Assembly: GCA_001464255.1 (NCBI GenBank)
Contig: LNFD01000186.1
Location: 1 to 32,723, forward strand
Source: Actinomycetales bacterium Ga0077552
GTDB taxonomy: Bacteria > Actinomycetota > Actinomycetes > Actinomycetales > Microbacteriaceae
DNA length: 32,723 nt
Direction: 5' to 3'
The notes beneath the pieces were generated by a model. That model searched no databases. It was not told where the DNA came from and saw only the letters and a program-made list of their open reading frames with translations. The stretch's first letter is position 1; the number at the start of each line of letters is the position of its first letter. Shown piece by piece: positions 8,423-16,337 of this stretch. A program made the translations under genes and the position numbers.

Positions 8423-9666
8423 TCGAGACGACGCGCGCCCTGCTCGCCTCGCCGCGCATGACGCAGGCGCTCACCGAGGCGATCGTCGGCGTCGCGCTCG
8501 CGACCTTCGCGGTGCGCGCCCTCGTCGGCTGGCCCGGCAGCATCGCCGTGATCTCGGCCCTCGTGCTGCTCGCGGCCCTGAGCCTCGCCGGGCAGCCGGA
8601 GCGGGTCGAGTGGCGCGGCGTGCTGCCGCTCTCGCTCATCGCGCTGTTCTCGCTGCTGACCGTGAGCATCATCTGGAGCCAGTACACCTGGGCCACGATC
8701 GGCGGCATCGCCTACGCCTCTGCCTTCGCCTTCCTCGGGGTGTACATCGCGCTCGTGCGCGACCTTATCCAGCTCGTGCGCGCCGTCGGCAACGCCCTGC
8801 GCGTCATCCTCACCGCCTCCTTCGTGCTCGAAGTGCTCAGCGGCGTGCTGCTCGACGCCCCCTTCGCGTGGATCGGCATCACGGGCGACCTCGCGACGGG
8901 CGGCCCCGTGCAGGGACTCGCGGGCACGCGCAACGCTTTCGCCTTCCTCGGCGCCCTCGCCGTGCTGAGCTTCTGGATCGAGTACCGCACGCGCTCGGTC
9001 TCGCGCGGGCTGACCGCCTACTCGCTCGTGCTCGCAGGCGCGACGATCGTCTTCGCCCGCTCCCCCGTCGCCTACCTGGTGCTGGCGGCCGTGCTCGTCG
9101 TGGGCCTCGCGCTCGTCATCATCCGGCGGCAGGAGGCGCTCGCGCGACGGGCCACGCAATCGGTGCTGCTCATTTCGGCCGTCGTCTTCGCCGTGCTCGC
9201 GTGGGTCTTCCGCGGGCCGCTCATCGGCTTCGTGGATGCCGCTGCCGATGTGCGCGCCCGCACGGGCGTGTGGTCGCAGGTCGGCGACCTCGTCGCCCAG
9301 CAGCCCGTGCTCGGCTGGGGCTGGGTGGGCATGTGGCCCACTGCGGTGTACCCGTTCTCGAGCGTTCAGGAAGGCAGCGCCCCGGCCGAGTCCGCACTCA
9401 ACGCCTACGCCGACATCTGGCTGCAGCTCGGCCTCGCAGGCATCGTCGTGCTGATCGCGGCCCTCGGGCTCGCCTTCGCGCGGGCCTGGCTCGTCGCGAC
9501 CGACCGCCGCAGCACTGTGTACGTCTGGCCCGCGCTCACGCTCGTATTGCTTGCGACGGTGAGCATGACCGAGAGCTACCTGCTCTACGAGGGCGGGTTG
9601 CTTCTGTTCGTCACCTCAGCCTTCGCGGCGGCTCGCAATCGCTCGTGGCGGGGCCGATTCGACTGA
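8419..9666 (+). CDS. O-antigen ligase/polymerase-like membrane protein, paralogue 2 (conserved His absent)
   Basis: The 415-residue polytopic protein is clearly related to the preceding one. It shares PVLGWGWV in the loop before the last membrane segments and a matching ALNAYADIWLQLGLAGI segment. The position aligned with His331 of paralogue 1 is Leu327, so the His that is usually conserved in the HN-x-[YW]L motif is missing. The surrounding Asn, aromatic residues and glycines are kept. It may be a non-catalytic partner, a polymerase with different chemistry, or a family variant. It is coupled to paralogue 1 through ATGA and ends 29 bp before the convergent lipoprotein gene. Confidence 0.75.
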   Translation: MIETTRALLASPRMTQALTEAIVGVALATFAVRALVGWPGSIAVISALVLLAALSLAGQPERVEWRGVLPLSLIALFSLLTVSIIWSQYTWATIGGIAYASAFAFLGVYIALVRDLIQLVRAVGNALRVILTASFVLEVLSGVLLDAPFAWIGITGDLATGGPVQGLAGTRNAFAFLGALAVLSFWIEYRTRSVSRGLTAYSLVLAGATIVFARSPVAYLVLAAVLVVGLALVIIRRQEALARRATQSVLLISAVVFAVLAWVFRGPLIGFVDAAADVRARTGVWSQVGDLVAQQPVLGWGWVGMWPTAVYPFSSVQEGSAPAESALNAYADIWLQLGLAGIVVLIAALGLAFARAWLVATDRRSTVYVWPALTLVLLATVSMTESYLLYEGGLLLFVTSAFAAARNRSWRGRFD

Positions 9667-9674
9667 CGGGGGTG

Positions 9675-9693
9675 GGCGGAACGCGAATCCGCC
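9675..9693. terminator. Putative bidirectional terminator hairpin
   Basis: GGCGGA (9675-9680) and TCCGCC (9688-9693) form a perfect six-pair stem with a seven-base loop, placed between the stops of two convergent genes. There is no T-run on either strand, which is common for actinobacterial hairpins. Confidence 0.4.
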
Positions 9694-9695
9694 AA

Positions 9696-10274
9696 CTACG
9701 ACAGTGACGCGGTGAGCGCCTCGATGAGTGGGCTCGGATCGCCCGGGGCGATGAACTCTGGTGATTCGATGATCAGCCAGTAGGCACCGATGAACACGGA
9801 GGCGGTTCCGCCGGCGCTGTCGGCACTGAAGTACCCCTCAGCGCTGGGCAGGTCGACGCTCTCCGGTGCCCTGGCGGCATCTCGCAGAATCGTCAGGCTG
9901 GGGGGATCGAGCTGGGCGACAGCGACCGAGTAGGTGACCGCGCTGGTCTGGTTGAGCCACCCGCAGGCGATGCCGCCGAGGTCGAGAGCCTGACGCGCCA
10001 GGTCGGTCGGAGCATATGTCGGGTCAGTGCCCACGTTGGGGTTGAACGCGTAGAGCGCGTCAGGTGTCAGCAGACTCGAGCATTCCAGTGTCAGCGGGAT
10101 TCCGACGAGGTCGGGTGCCTCGGGGGCACCGGTCGACGGCGGCGCCGACTCGGTGGGGTTCGTCACCGAGGGGGCGGGTGCCGCACTGGGGGTGGTCGAT
10201 TCCGGCTCGGCGACACATCCGGCGAGCACGCTCGCCCCCAATGCCATTGCCGCCACGATCGTCACTGCCCGCAT
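9696..10274 (-). CDS. Secreted lipoprotein of unknown function, DUF3558-like
   Basis: The 192-residue protein starts at the ATG at 10274, which has a good AGGGGAG upstream. Residues 1-19 are a signal peptide ending in a lipobox, VLAGC, so Cys20 would be lipidated. A Pro/Ser/Thr-rich linker follows to about residue 55, then a globular domain with two cysteines in LECSSLL and GIACGW contexts, reminiscent of the DUF3558 family of actinobacterial lipoproteins. It should sit on the outer face of the membrane. It lies 29 bp downstream of galE on the same strand, as last gene of the subtilase-galE-lipoprotein run. No function can be assigned. Confidence 0.72.
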   Translation of the reverse strand: MRAVTIVAAMALGASVLAGCVAEPESTTPSAAPAPSVTNPTESAPPSTGAPEAPDLVGIPLTLECSSLLTPDALYAFNPNVGTDPTYAPTDLARQALDLGGIACGWLNQTSAVTYSVAVAQLDPPSLTILRDAARAPESVDLPSAEGYFSADSAGGTASVFIGAYWLIIESPEFIAPGDPSPLIEALTASLS

Positions 10275-10303
10275 TGCGCGATCTCCCCTCGTCACCGCAC
10301 AAC

Positions 10304-11266
10304 CTACCGCGATGAGTGCGCCCGACACGCTGAGTCGAGAATCTCGTCGATGCCGTACTGGGCCTGCCACCCCAGTTCGCTCGAGATCAGACCGACGTCG
10401 GCAACGACTTCGGGTGCGTCACCCGGTCGGCGCTCGCGAATCACGGCAGCGGGGGCGTCGTTGATACGTCGGCGGATGCCCTCGACGACGTCACGAACGC
10501 TGGTCCCCTTTCCCGTTCCGACGTTGTAGACGCGGTGCGGCGCACCATGAACGGGCATCGAATCGACCACGGAAAGATGTGCGCGCGCCACATCGAGCAC
10601 GTGCACGAAGTCGCGCACACACGTGCCGTCGGCTGTGGGGTAGTCGTCGCCGAAGATCAGCGGCCCCTCGCCCCGTTCGAGTTTCTCCAGGACCATCGGA
10701 ACCAGGTTCAAGACGGCGACATCAGCCAACTCGGGCCACCCGGTTCCGGCGACGTTGAAGTACCGCAGGCTCACCACTCGAAGACCCTCGGCGCGCGCGG
10801 TGGCGGCCGCCAGCCACTCGCCCGCGAGCTTGCTGTAGCCGTAGGCGTTCACCGGAAGCGTGGCGGCGCTTTCGGGCACCACCCCACGGGCGTCTCCGTA
10901 GACCGCCGCTGAGGAGGAGAAGACCAGGTCGCGAACCTGAGCAAGCCGCATCGCCTCGAGCACGGTCGCGATGCCCACGAGGTTCCTGCGCATGTAGAGC
11001 AGGGGGTGGCGCACCGACTCGTCAACGCGCTTGAGCGCGGCGAAGTGAATGACCGAGTCGACCTCGTCGCTGCGCATGATTGACGCGAGGTGATCGGGGC
11101 CCTCCCGGCTGGCGAGATCGAGCGCGTACTTCACGTGCCCCGAGACCCGCTCGGGCAGCCCGGTGGCGAAGTCGTCGACGATGATCGGGGTGTCGCCGCG
11201 CTCCGCCAGCAATCGCACCACGTGAGAGCCGATGTAGCCCGATCCGCCGGTTACGAGAACGCGCAC
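10304..11266 (-). CDS. galE: UDP-glucose 4-epimerase (first copy)
   Basis: The 320-residue protein starts at the GTG at 11266, preceded by a purine-rich GGGAAGGG. Frames extending further upstream overlap the subtilase gene and add no homologous sequence. It is an extended short-chain dehydrogenase: GGSGYIG at 7-13 binds NAD, FAALKRVDES around 75-84 is the canonical GalE segment, SSSAAVYG near 117-124 supplies the catalytic Ser, and Tyr142/Lys146 form YxxxK. It interconverts UDP-glucose and UDP-galactose (or the N-acetyl forms). It lies 28 bp downstream of the subtilase gene on the same strand. A second galE lies at 15211. Confidence 0.9.
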   Translation of the reverse strand: MRVLVTGGSGYIGSHVVRLLAERGDTPIIVDDFATGLPERVSGHVKYALDLASREGPDHLASIMRSDEVDSVIHFAALKRVDESVRHPLLYMRRNLVGIATVLEAMRLAQVRDLVFSSSAAVYGDARGVVPESAATLPVNAYGYSKLAGEWLAAATARAEGLRVVSLRYFNVAGTGWPELADVAVLNLVPMVLEKLERGEGPLIFGDDYPTADGTCVRDFVHVLDVARAHLSVVDSMPVHGAPHRVYNVGTGKGTSVRDVVEGIRRRINDAPAAVIRERRPGDAPEVVADVGLISSELGWQAQYGIDEILDSACRAHSSR

Positions 11267-11294
11267 GCGCCGCCCTTCCCGCCTCGGCGCTCGG

Positions 11295-13922
11295 CTATCC
11301 GATCCACGTGAACCCTTGCCATCCCCACCCGATGACACGCCCGCCGAGCCAGCTGCCCTTGCCATTGCCGCTGTACAGGATGAGGTTACCTGTCGCATCG
11401 CGAGCGATGACATCAGCCCGGCCATCGCCATCGAAGTCGCCCGGGCCGTGCAGCGAGGTCATCGACTGCCAACCGTTTCCGATCTGCACCGGGGGGTTCC
11501 ACGCGCCGTTGCCTGCTCCCGCGATCACGAAGAGGAGGCCCGACGCTGACCGCGCGACAATGTCGGGCTTCTTGTCGCCCGTGAAGTCGCCGACAGGGAA
11601 GAGTGCGGTGTATGTCTGCCAGCCGGTCGCGATCTGAGTAGGTGCGCCCCACGCGAGCGGGCCAGTGCCCGGGTACAACCAGGCGACGCCGGCGGCATCG
11701 CGGGCAACCAGGTCGAAGGTTCGATCACCGTTCGCATCGCCAACCACGAACACCGATGTCATGGTGCCCCAGCCGGTGCCGACGACCGTGCCCACACTGT
11801 AACCGCCCGCACCATTGCCGTCGTAGTGGAGAAGGTCCCCCGAGGTGCTGACGGCGATCAGATCGTCGGTTCCCGAGAAGTTGATGTCTCCGACACCCGC
11901 GATGAGTCGATTGTTGGTGAAGGACAGGCCCACTACGCGGCTGCCGCCCAACCAGCTGCCGGACCCGTTGCCGAGATAGCGGAAAACCTCACCAGAGCCG
12001 GTGGTAGTCACTACGTCTCGAGCGCCATCGCGGTTCAAATCGCCGGCGCCCGCGGACTGCATGAACGGGTAGCTGACACCGCCACCGAAGCCCGACAAGC
12101 TTCCGCGGCCGTTGCCCGAGTACAGGTAGAGATCGCCGTTCGACAGTCGCCCGAGCACATCGGTCGCGCCATCGCCGTCAAAGTCGCCTGGGCTGAATAT
12201 CGACGTGAAGCCTCCCCAGCCGGTACCGATTGCCGTGCCCCCGAGCCAGCCGCCCCGACCGTTGCCCGAGTACAGCATCAGGCGGCCTGCCGCATCGCGC
12301 GCCATCACGTCGGCGAATCCATCGCCGGTGAAGTCACCCGCGCCGAAGAGGCTGTTGAGGCCGCCCCAGCCGTTGCCGACCTGCCGCGGGGCGGCGAACG
12401 AGCCGGTTCCGTCGTTGGCATGGACGAAGAGATTGCCGACCGCTGATCGCGAGATCAGGTCGTTGTGACCATCGCCGGTGAAGTCACCGGGGCTGAACAG
12501 CGCGGTGGTTCCACTCCAGTTGCCGGCGATCGACTCCGGAGCACTGAAAGTGCCGTTCGAGGCTCCGCGGTGCAGGCTCACGGCGGAGCCCGGCCCCATG
12601 CTGATGAGGTCGCGTGGCCCGTCGCCGGTGAGATCGCCGGCGCCCGTCAGGAGCGTGTAGGTCGACCATCCGGCGCCCATCGAGAGTCGCTCCCCGAACC
12701 GGCCGGCGGTGACGGGGTAGAGCCAGAGTGATCCGCTGCTGTCTCGTGCCACGATCGATGACGGAATCCCGTAGGGATCGTTCAGCCACGTCGCACTGGC
12801 AAGCCGGTTTGGTGATCCCGTTCCCGGGTTGGTGACGACGTTGGGGACCGCCTGCGACACCAGCTGGTTCGCCACCTGGGCCCCCGAGTACGACGGGTAC
12901 GCGGCGAGCGTGAGGGCGGCGAGTCCCGCGACGTGCGGGGTGGCCATCGACGTGCCTGACAGCACCGCTGACTCGGAGGCGTTGTTGAAGGCGAGCGATC
13001 GAATGTCAGAGCCCGGCGCGAACAGGTCGACGCACGGCCCGATGTTCGAGTAGGTCGCCCGGCTATCCGTCGACGTGGTCGCGCCTACGGTCAGAGCAGC
13101 CGGGGCGCTCCCCGGAGAGTAGTTGCAGGCGTTCAGACCAGAGTTGTTCCCGGCGGCGGCGGCGACGACGTAGCCAGCGTTCACCAGCGAGGTCACGGCG
13201 GCATCGAGGGGAGGGAAGACGCCCGAGGTGACAGAGAGACTCAAGTTCACGACGCCGACCGGTTGCGTCGCGATCCAGTTCAGTGCCGCCAGGAGGACGT
13301 CTGTCGTGCTCTCCTTGGCGCACGTGAAGACCCTGACAGGCACGATGGTGGCTGATTTGGCCACACCGAAGGTCGTGCTGCCCACTGTTCCTGCGACGTG
13401 GCTTCCGTGCCCTTGGCAGTCGGCGGTCTCCGGTCCGATAGCCCGATCCGGAGCGAAGTTTCGGCCGGAGAGGAGCCGCGACTGGTACTGCCCGGGGTTG
13501 GGTGAGACACCCGTGTCGACGATGTAGACCGGAACCCCGCGACCCGCCGATGAGGGGTAGGTGTACGACGTGTCGACCGGTACCGACTGTTGGTCGAGGC
13601 GAGAGAGGCCCCACGGCGCGTCGGTCTGGGTGTCGGTGAGCGCGATCGGCTGGTGCTCGTAGATCGCCTCGACCTCGGGGGAAGCGAGCAGAGCTTCGGC
13701 CTCGGATGCCGTGAGGTCGGCCGACACGGCCTCGATCACCGCGGTCATCGTCTCGGTGGTTTCGACGAGCTCGGTGACTTCGGCTGTTGAGGCGCTCGGG
13801 GCGACCTCGACGAGGTACGAAGACGTCGTCTCGTCGATCCCTACCGCGCTTGACGGTGCGATTGGAGCGGCAAGCAGACCGATTGCCGCGCTCCATGCAA
13901 CTACTACCCTTGACAACGACAT
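11295..13922 (-). CDS. Secreted subtilisin-like serine protease (S8) with C-terminal FG-GAP/VCBS-type repeats
   Basis: The protein has 875 residues. Residues 1-27 are a signal peptide (hydrophobic core, then SSA). Residues 33-97 resemble an inhibitor I9 propeptide. The protease domain spans about 100-375 with Asp136 in YIVDTG, His172 in GHGSHVAGT, the oxyanion Asn259 in AAAGNN and Ser325 in SGTSMATPHVAG. Four cysteines (169, 201, 266, 297) could form disulfides, as in proteinase K-like enzymes. From about residue 386 to the end there are nine GDxxxDGxxD-type repeats. No LPXTG motif or membrane anchor is present, so it is probably released or held by the repeat domain. Catalytic residues are complete. 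Targets are unknown. Confidence 0.9.
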   Translation of the reverse strand: MSLSRVVVAWSAAIGLLAAPIAPSSAVGIDETTSSYLVEVAPSASTAEVTELVETTETMTAVIEAVSADLTASEAEALLASPEVEAIYEHQPIALTDTQTDAPWGLSRLDQQSVPVDTSYTYPSSAGRGVPVYIVDTGVSPNPGQYQSRLLSGRNFAPDRAIGPETADCQGHGSHVAGTVGSTTFGVAKSATIVPVRVFTCAKESTTDVLLAALNWIATQPVGVVNLSLSVTSGVFPPLDAAVTSLVNAGYVVAAAAGNNSGLNACNYSPGSAPAALTVGATTSTDSRATYSNIGPCVDLFAPGSDIRSLAFNNASESAVLSGTSMATPHVAGLAALTLAAYPSYSGAQVANQLVSQAVPNVVTNPGTGSPNRLASATWLNDPYGIPSSIVARDSSGSLWLYPVTAGRFGERLSMGAGWSTYTLLTGAGDLTGDGPRDLISMGPGSAVSLHRGASNGTFSAPESIAGNWSGTTALFSPGDFTGDGHNDLISRSAVGNLFVHANDGTGSFAAPRQVGNGWGGLNSLFGAGDFTGDGFADVMARDAAGRLMLYSGNGRGGWLGGTAIGTGWGGFTSIFSPGDFDGDGATDVLGRLSNGDLYLYSGNGRGSLSGFGGGVSYPFMQSAGAGDLNRDGARDVVTTTGSGEVFRYLGNGSGSWLGGSRVVGLSFTNNRLIAGVGDINFSGTDDLIAVSTSGDLLHYDGNGAGGYSVGTVVGTGWGTMTSVFVVGDANGDRTFDLVARDAAGVAWLYPGTGPLAWGAPTQIATGWQTYTALFPVGDFTGDKKPDIVARSASGLLFVIAGAGNGAWNPPVQIGNGWQSMTSLHGPGDFDGDGRADVIARDATGNLILYSGNGKGSWLGGRVIGWGWQGFTWIG
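11298..12767 (-). repeat. Nine and a half tandem FG-GAP/VCBS-type repeats in the subtilase C-terminus
   Basis: Units of about 48-51 residues (about 150 bp) each start near GDFTGDGxxD and end near GWGxxTSLF. The region opens with a half unit lacking the GD motif (IPSSIVARDSSGSLWLYP) and closes with a unit that stops just where the next GD motif would begin. Units 3, 5 and 9 share GNGxGxWLGG. Units 6 (GDINFSG) and 7 (GDANGDR) have altered calcium-type loops. Confidence 0.85.
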
Positions 13923-14041
13923 CGTCGGCCCCCGCCTGTTCTGTGTTCACAGGGTACTTCGCTGCACGACCGTGTGGTGATTGGTGGTGTTCGTTAAGCG
14001 AGTGTGTCTCACCCGCCTGGGGTCGTCGACACTACCGCCGG

Positions 14042-14047
14042 AGGAGG
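14042..14047 (+). promoter_or_regulatory. Strong ribosome binding site of manA
   Basis: AGGAGG lies six bases before the GTG at 14054. This decides the start of manA and contrasts with many genes in the window that lack any Shine-Dalgarno site. Confidence 0.75.
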
Positions 14048-14053
14048 TGACAC

Positions 14054-15214
14054 GTGCTGCTGAAGATCGAGAACACGCCCCGCCCCTACGCCTGGGGCTC
14101 GACGACGGCGATCGCCGAGCTGCTGGGCGCGGAGCCGTCGGGGGCTCCCGAGGCCGAGCTGTGGCTCGGTGATCACCCCGGTTCGCCCGCGCGCATCGTC
14201 GGGGCAGACGCGGGGGGAGCATCCGATCTCTCGGCGCTGCTGTCGGCGAGGGGCGAGAAGCTGCCGTTCCTGCTCAAGGTGCTCGCGGCCGCCGAGCCGC
14301 TCTCACTGCAAGCGCACCCCACGATCGCGCAGGCGCGTGAGGGCTTCGCGCGCGAGAACGCGGCCGGCATCGCCCTCGACGCCCCCGAGCGAAACTACAA
14401 GGACGAGCTGCACAAGCCCGAGCTCATCTACGCGCTCAGCGACCCGTTCGTCGCCCTCGCCGGCTTCCGGCCTGTGGCCGAGTCGCACGCGGCGCTCGTC
14501 GCGCTCGGCGAGCCCGCGCTCGAGCCTCTCATCGCCCGCCTCGACGACGATGCCGCACTGCCCGGGGTCGTGCGCTGGCTCATCGAGGGCGGCCCAGCGA
14601 TCGCGAGAATCGTGGATGCTCTGACCGCCGCTGCCCGCGCCCTCGAGCACGACCCCCGCGACTCCGAGGGCTGGGCGACCGTGCGGCGCCTCGCCGACCA
14701 CTACCCCGGCGACCCCGGCATCGCGCTCTCGACGCTCATGCACACGGTCGTGCTGCGCCCGGGCGAGGCGCTCTACCTGCCGACCGGGAACATCCACTCG
14801 TACCAGCAGGGTCTCGCGATCGAGGTGATGGCGGCGAGCGACAACGTGCTCCGGGGCGGGATGACCCCGAAGCACGTCGACGTGGCCGAGCTGATGCGTG
14901 TGCTCGATGCGCGACCCGTTGCCGAGCCGCGCATCGCCCCCGTCGAGGTGCAGCCGGGCGTGCGGCGGTTCTCGCCCGACGTCGTCGACTTCGCCCTCAC
15001 GGTCATCGCGGCCGGCGCCGCCGCCGACGGCGTGACGATCGAGACGCACGGCCCCGCGATCGTTCTGAGCCTGGAGGGGGACGTGACGCTCGAGGGCGTG
15101 CTCGACCTGCACCATGGGCAGGCGGCATATTCCGACGAGCCCACACTCCGCGTGGTCGGCTCGGGAGCCGCGGTCGTCGCGACGGGCCGTCACCCCGATA
15201 GCGTGGACGCATGA
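14054..15214 (+). CDS. manA: Mannose-6-phosphate isomerase, class I
   Basis: This 386-residue protein is a type I phosphomannose isomerase. The opening ENTPRPYAWGS, the metal-binding LQAHP (Gln86, His88), KDELHKPELIYAL (about 116-128, with Glu123), GFRP, and later LPTGNIHSYQQG and ASDNVLRGG are all present, so the zinc ligands look complete. It interconverts fructose-6-phosphate and mannose-6-phosphate in the cytoplasm and supplies manB (21764) with substrate for GDP-mannose synthesis. The GTG start follows a strong AGGAGG. Its stop overlaps the galE start as ATGA. The 131 bp upstream separate it from the divergent subtilase gene; I could not pick a confident promoter there. Confidence 0.93.
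   Translation: MLLKIENTPRPYAWGSTTAIAELLGAEPSGAPEAELWLGDHPGSPARIVGADAGGASDLSALLSARGEKLPFLLKVLAAAEPLSLQAHPTIAQAREGFARENAAGIALDAPERNYKDELHKPELIYALSDPFVALAGFRPVAESHAALVALGEPALEPLIARLDDDAALPGVVRWLIEGGPAIARIVDALTAAARALEHDPRDSEGWATVRRLADHYPGDPGIALSTLMHTVVLRPGEALYLPTGNIHSYQQGLAIEVMAASDNVLRGGMTPKHVDVAELMRVLDARPVAEPRIAPVEVQPGVRRFSPDVVDFALTVIAAGAAADGVTIETHGPAIVLSLEGDVTLEGVLDLHHGQAAYSDEPTLRVVGSGAAVVATGRHPDSVDA
15199..15204 (+). promoter_or_regulatory. Putative internal -10 element before the second galE
   Basis: TAGCGT lies six bases before the ATG at 15211, inside the end of manA. It matches the leaderless pattern seen elsewhere in this window. The gene could therefore be transcribed both from manA and from its own promoter. 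Confidence 0.4.
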
Positions 15215-16152
15215 CCTGGCTTGTCACCGGCGGTGCCGGCTACATCGGAGCGCACGTCGTGCGCGCTCTCACCGCCGCGGGGCTGAGCCCCGTCGTGATC
15301 GACGACCTGTCGAGCGGGCACGCCGCCTTCGTGCCCGAGGGCGTGCCCTTCGTGCGCGCATCCCTTCTCGATCGCGAGGCGGTGGATGCGGTGATCGCCG
15401 ACAACGGCGTGACGGGCGTCATCCACGTAGCCGGGTTCAAGTACGCGGGCGTGAGTGTGCAGCGGCCGCTGCACACCTACGAGCAGAACGTCACGGCCAT
15501 GATCACCCTGCTCGAGTCGATGCAGCAGCACGGCGTGCAGCAGTGCGTGTTCTCATCGTCGGCGGCGGTGTACGGCGCCGTCGACGTCGACCTCGTGACC
15601 GAGGGCACGCCCAAGAACCCCACTTCGCCCTACGGCGAGTCGAAGCTCATCGGCGAGTGGCTGCTGCGCGACCAGGAGGTCGCGGCGGGCCTGCGCCACA
15701 CGAGCCTGCGGTACTTCAATGTGGTCGGCTCGGGCGATGCGGCCGTGCGCGACACGAGCCCGCACAACCTCTTCCCGCTCGTGTTCGACGCGCTCGTCGA
15801 GGGGCGCGCGCCGCGCATCAACGGCACCGACTACCCGACGCCCGACGGCACGTGCGTGCGCGACTACATCCACGTGGCCGACCTCGCGCTCGCCCACGTC
15901 GCGGGGGCACCGCTCGAGCCCGCCTACAACCTGGGGTCGGGCGACGGGGTCTCGGTGCGCCAGATCATGGATGCCGTTGCCGAGGTCACCGGCATCGCCT
16001 TCGAGCCCGAGATCGGGGTTCGCCGCGCGGGGGATCCTCCGCGCATCGTGGCGAGCGGCGAGCTCGCGGCGCGCGACCTCGGCTGGGCGATGCGCCACAC
16101 GCTCGCCGAGATGGTCGAGTCGGCCTGGCGCGCGCGGCAGGCCTCGGCCTGA
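15211..16152 (+). CDS. galE: UDP-glucose 4-epimerase-like NAD-dependent epimerase (second copy)
   Basis: The 313-residue protein has GGAGYIG at 7-13, SSSAAVYG around 115-122, the catalytic pair Tyr141/Lys145, and LRYFNVVGSG. It therefore belongs to the GalE group of extended short-chain dehydrogenases. The substrate-facing segment reads HVAGFKYAGVSVQRP instead of the usual HFAALKxVxESxxxP found in the first copy at 10304, so its sugar preference may differ. It overlaps manA by ATGA. UDP-galactose or a related sugar nucleotide made here could feed the glycosyltransferases in the window. Epimerase chemistry is well supported; the substrate is uncertain. Confidence 0.85.
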   Translation: MTWLVTGGAGYIGAHVVRALTAAGLSPVVIDDLSSGHAAFVPEGVPFVRASLLDREAVDAVIADNGVTGVIHVAGFKYAGVSVQRPLHTYEQNVTAMITLLESMQQHGVQQCVFSSSAAVYGAVDVDLVTEGTPKNPTSPYGESKLIGEWLLRDQEVAAGLRHTSLRYFNVVGSGDAAVRDTSPHNLFPLVFDALVEGRAPRINGTDYPTPDGTCVRDYIHVADLALAHVAGAPLEPAYNLGSGDGVSVRQIMDAVAEVTGIAFEPEIGVRRAGDPPRIVASGELAARDLGWAMRHTLAEMVESAWRARQASA

Positions 16153-16260
16153 GCGGCGGGGGTCGACGGCTGCCGTCGCTGAGCATCCCTCGCCCACATA
16201 GCGCGTTCTGCGGCGCGTCGCAACTCTGAATACCCGGTCGAACCTTTTACTATCCGCGAC

Positions 16261-16289
16261 TTGACGCGAGCGAATCACACGAGTGTAAT
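16261..16289 (+). promoter_or_regulatory. Putative promoter of whiB
   Basis: TTGACG (16261-16266) and TGTAAT (16284-16289) are separated by 17 bases, a good fit to a primary sigma factor promoter. The predicted start near 16296 would give a leader of about 40 bases carrying AAGGAG (16324-16329) before the ATG at 16338. Confidence 0.6.
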
Positions 16290-16290
16290 T
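16273..16290. promoter_or_regulatory. Near-perfect inverted repeat overlapping the whiB promoter (candidate operator)
   Basis: AATCACAC (16273-16280) and GTGTAATT (16283-16290) are inverted copies with one mismatch around a two-base centre. The repeat fills the spacer and covers the -10 element, so a bound dimer would block polymerase. The binding protein is unknown; the TCACAC/GTGT arms recall CRP/FNR-type sites. Confidence 0.45.
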
Positions 16291-16337
16291 AGGGCATCCC
16301 ACGCAACGGGGGTCGTGTGGGGGAAGGAGTCAGGCTG

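Noticed and set aside
11298..12767. A CRISPR array, because of the regular spacing of repeats
   Set aside because: The period is about 150 bp, the units are diverged and in frame, and they encode FG-GAP/VCBS-type protein repeats.
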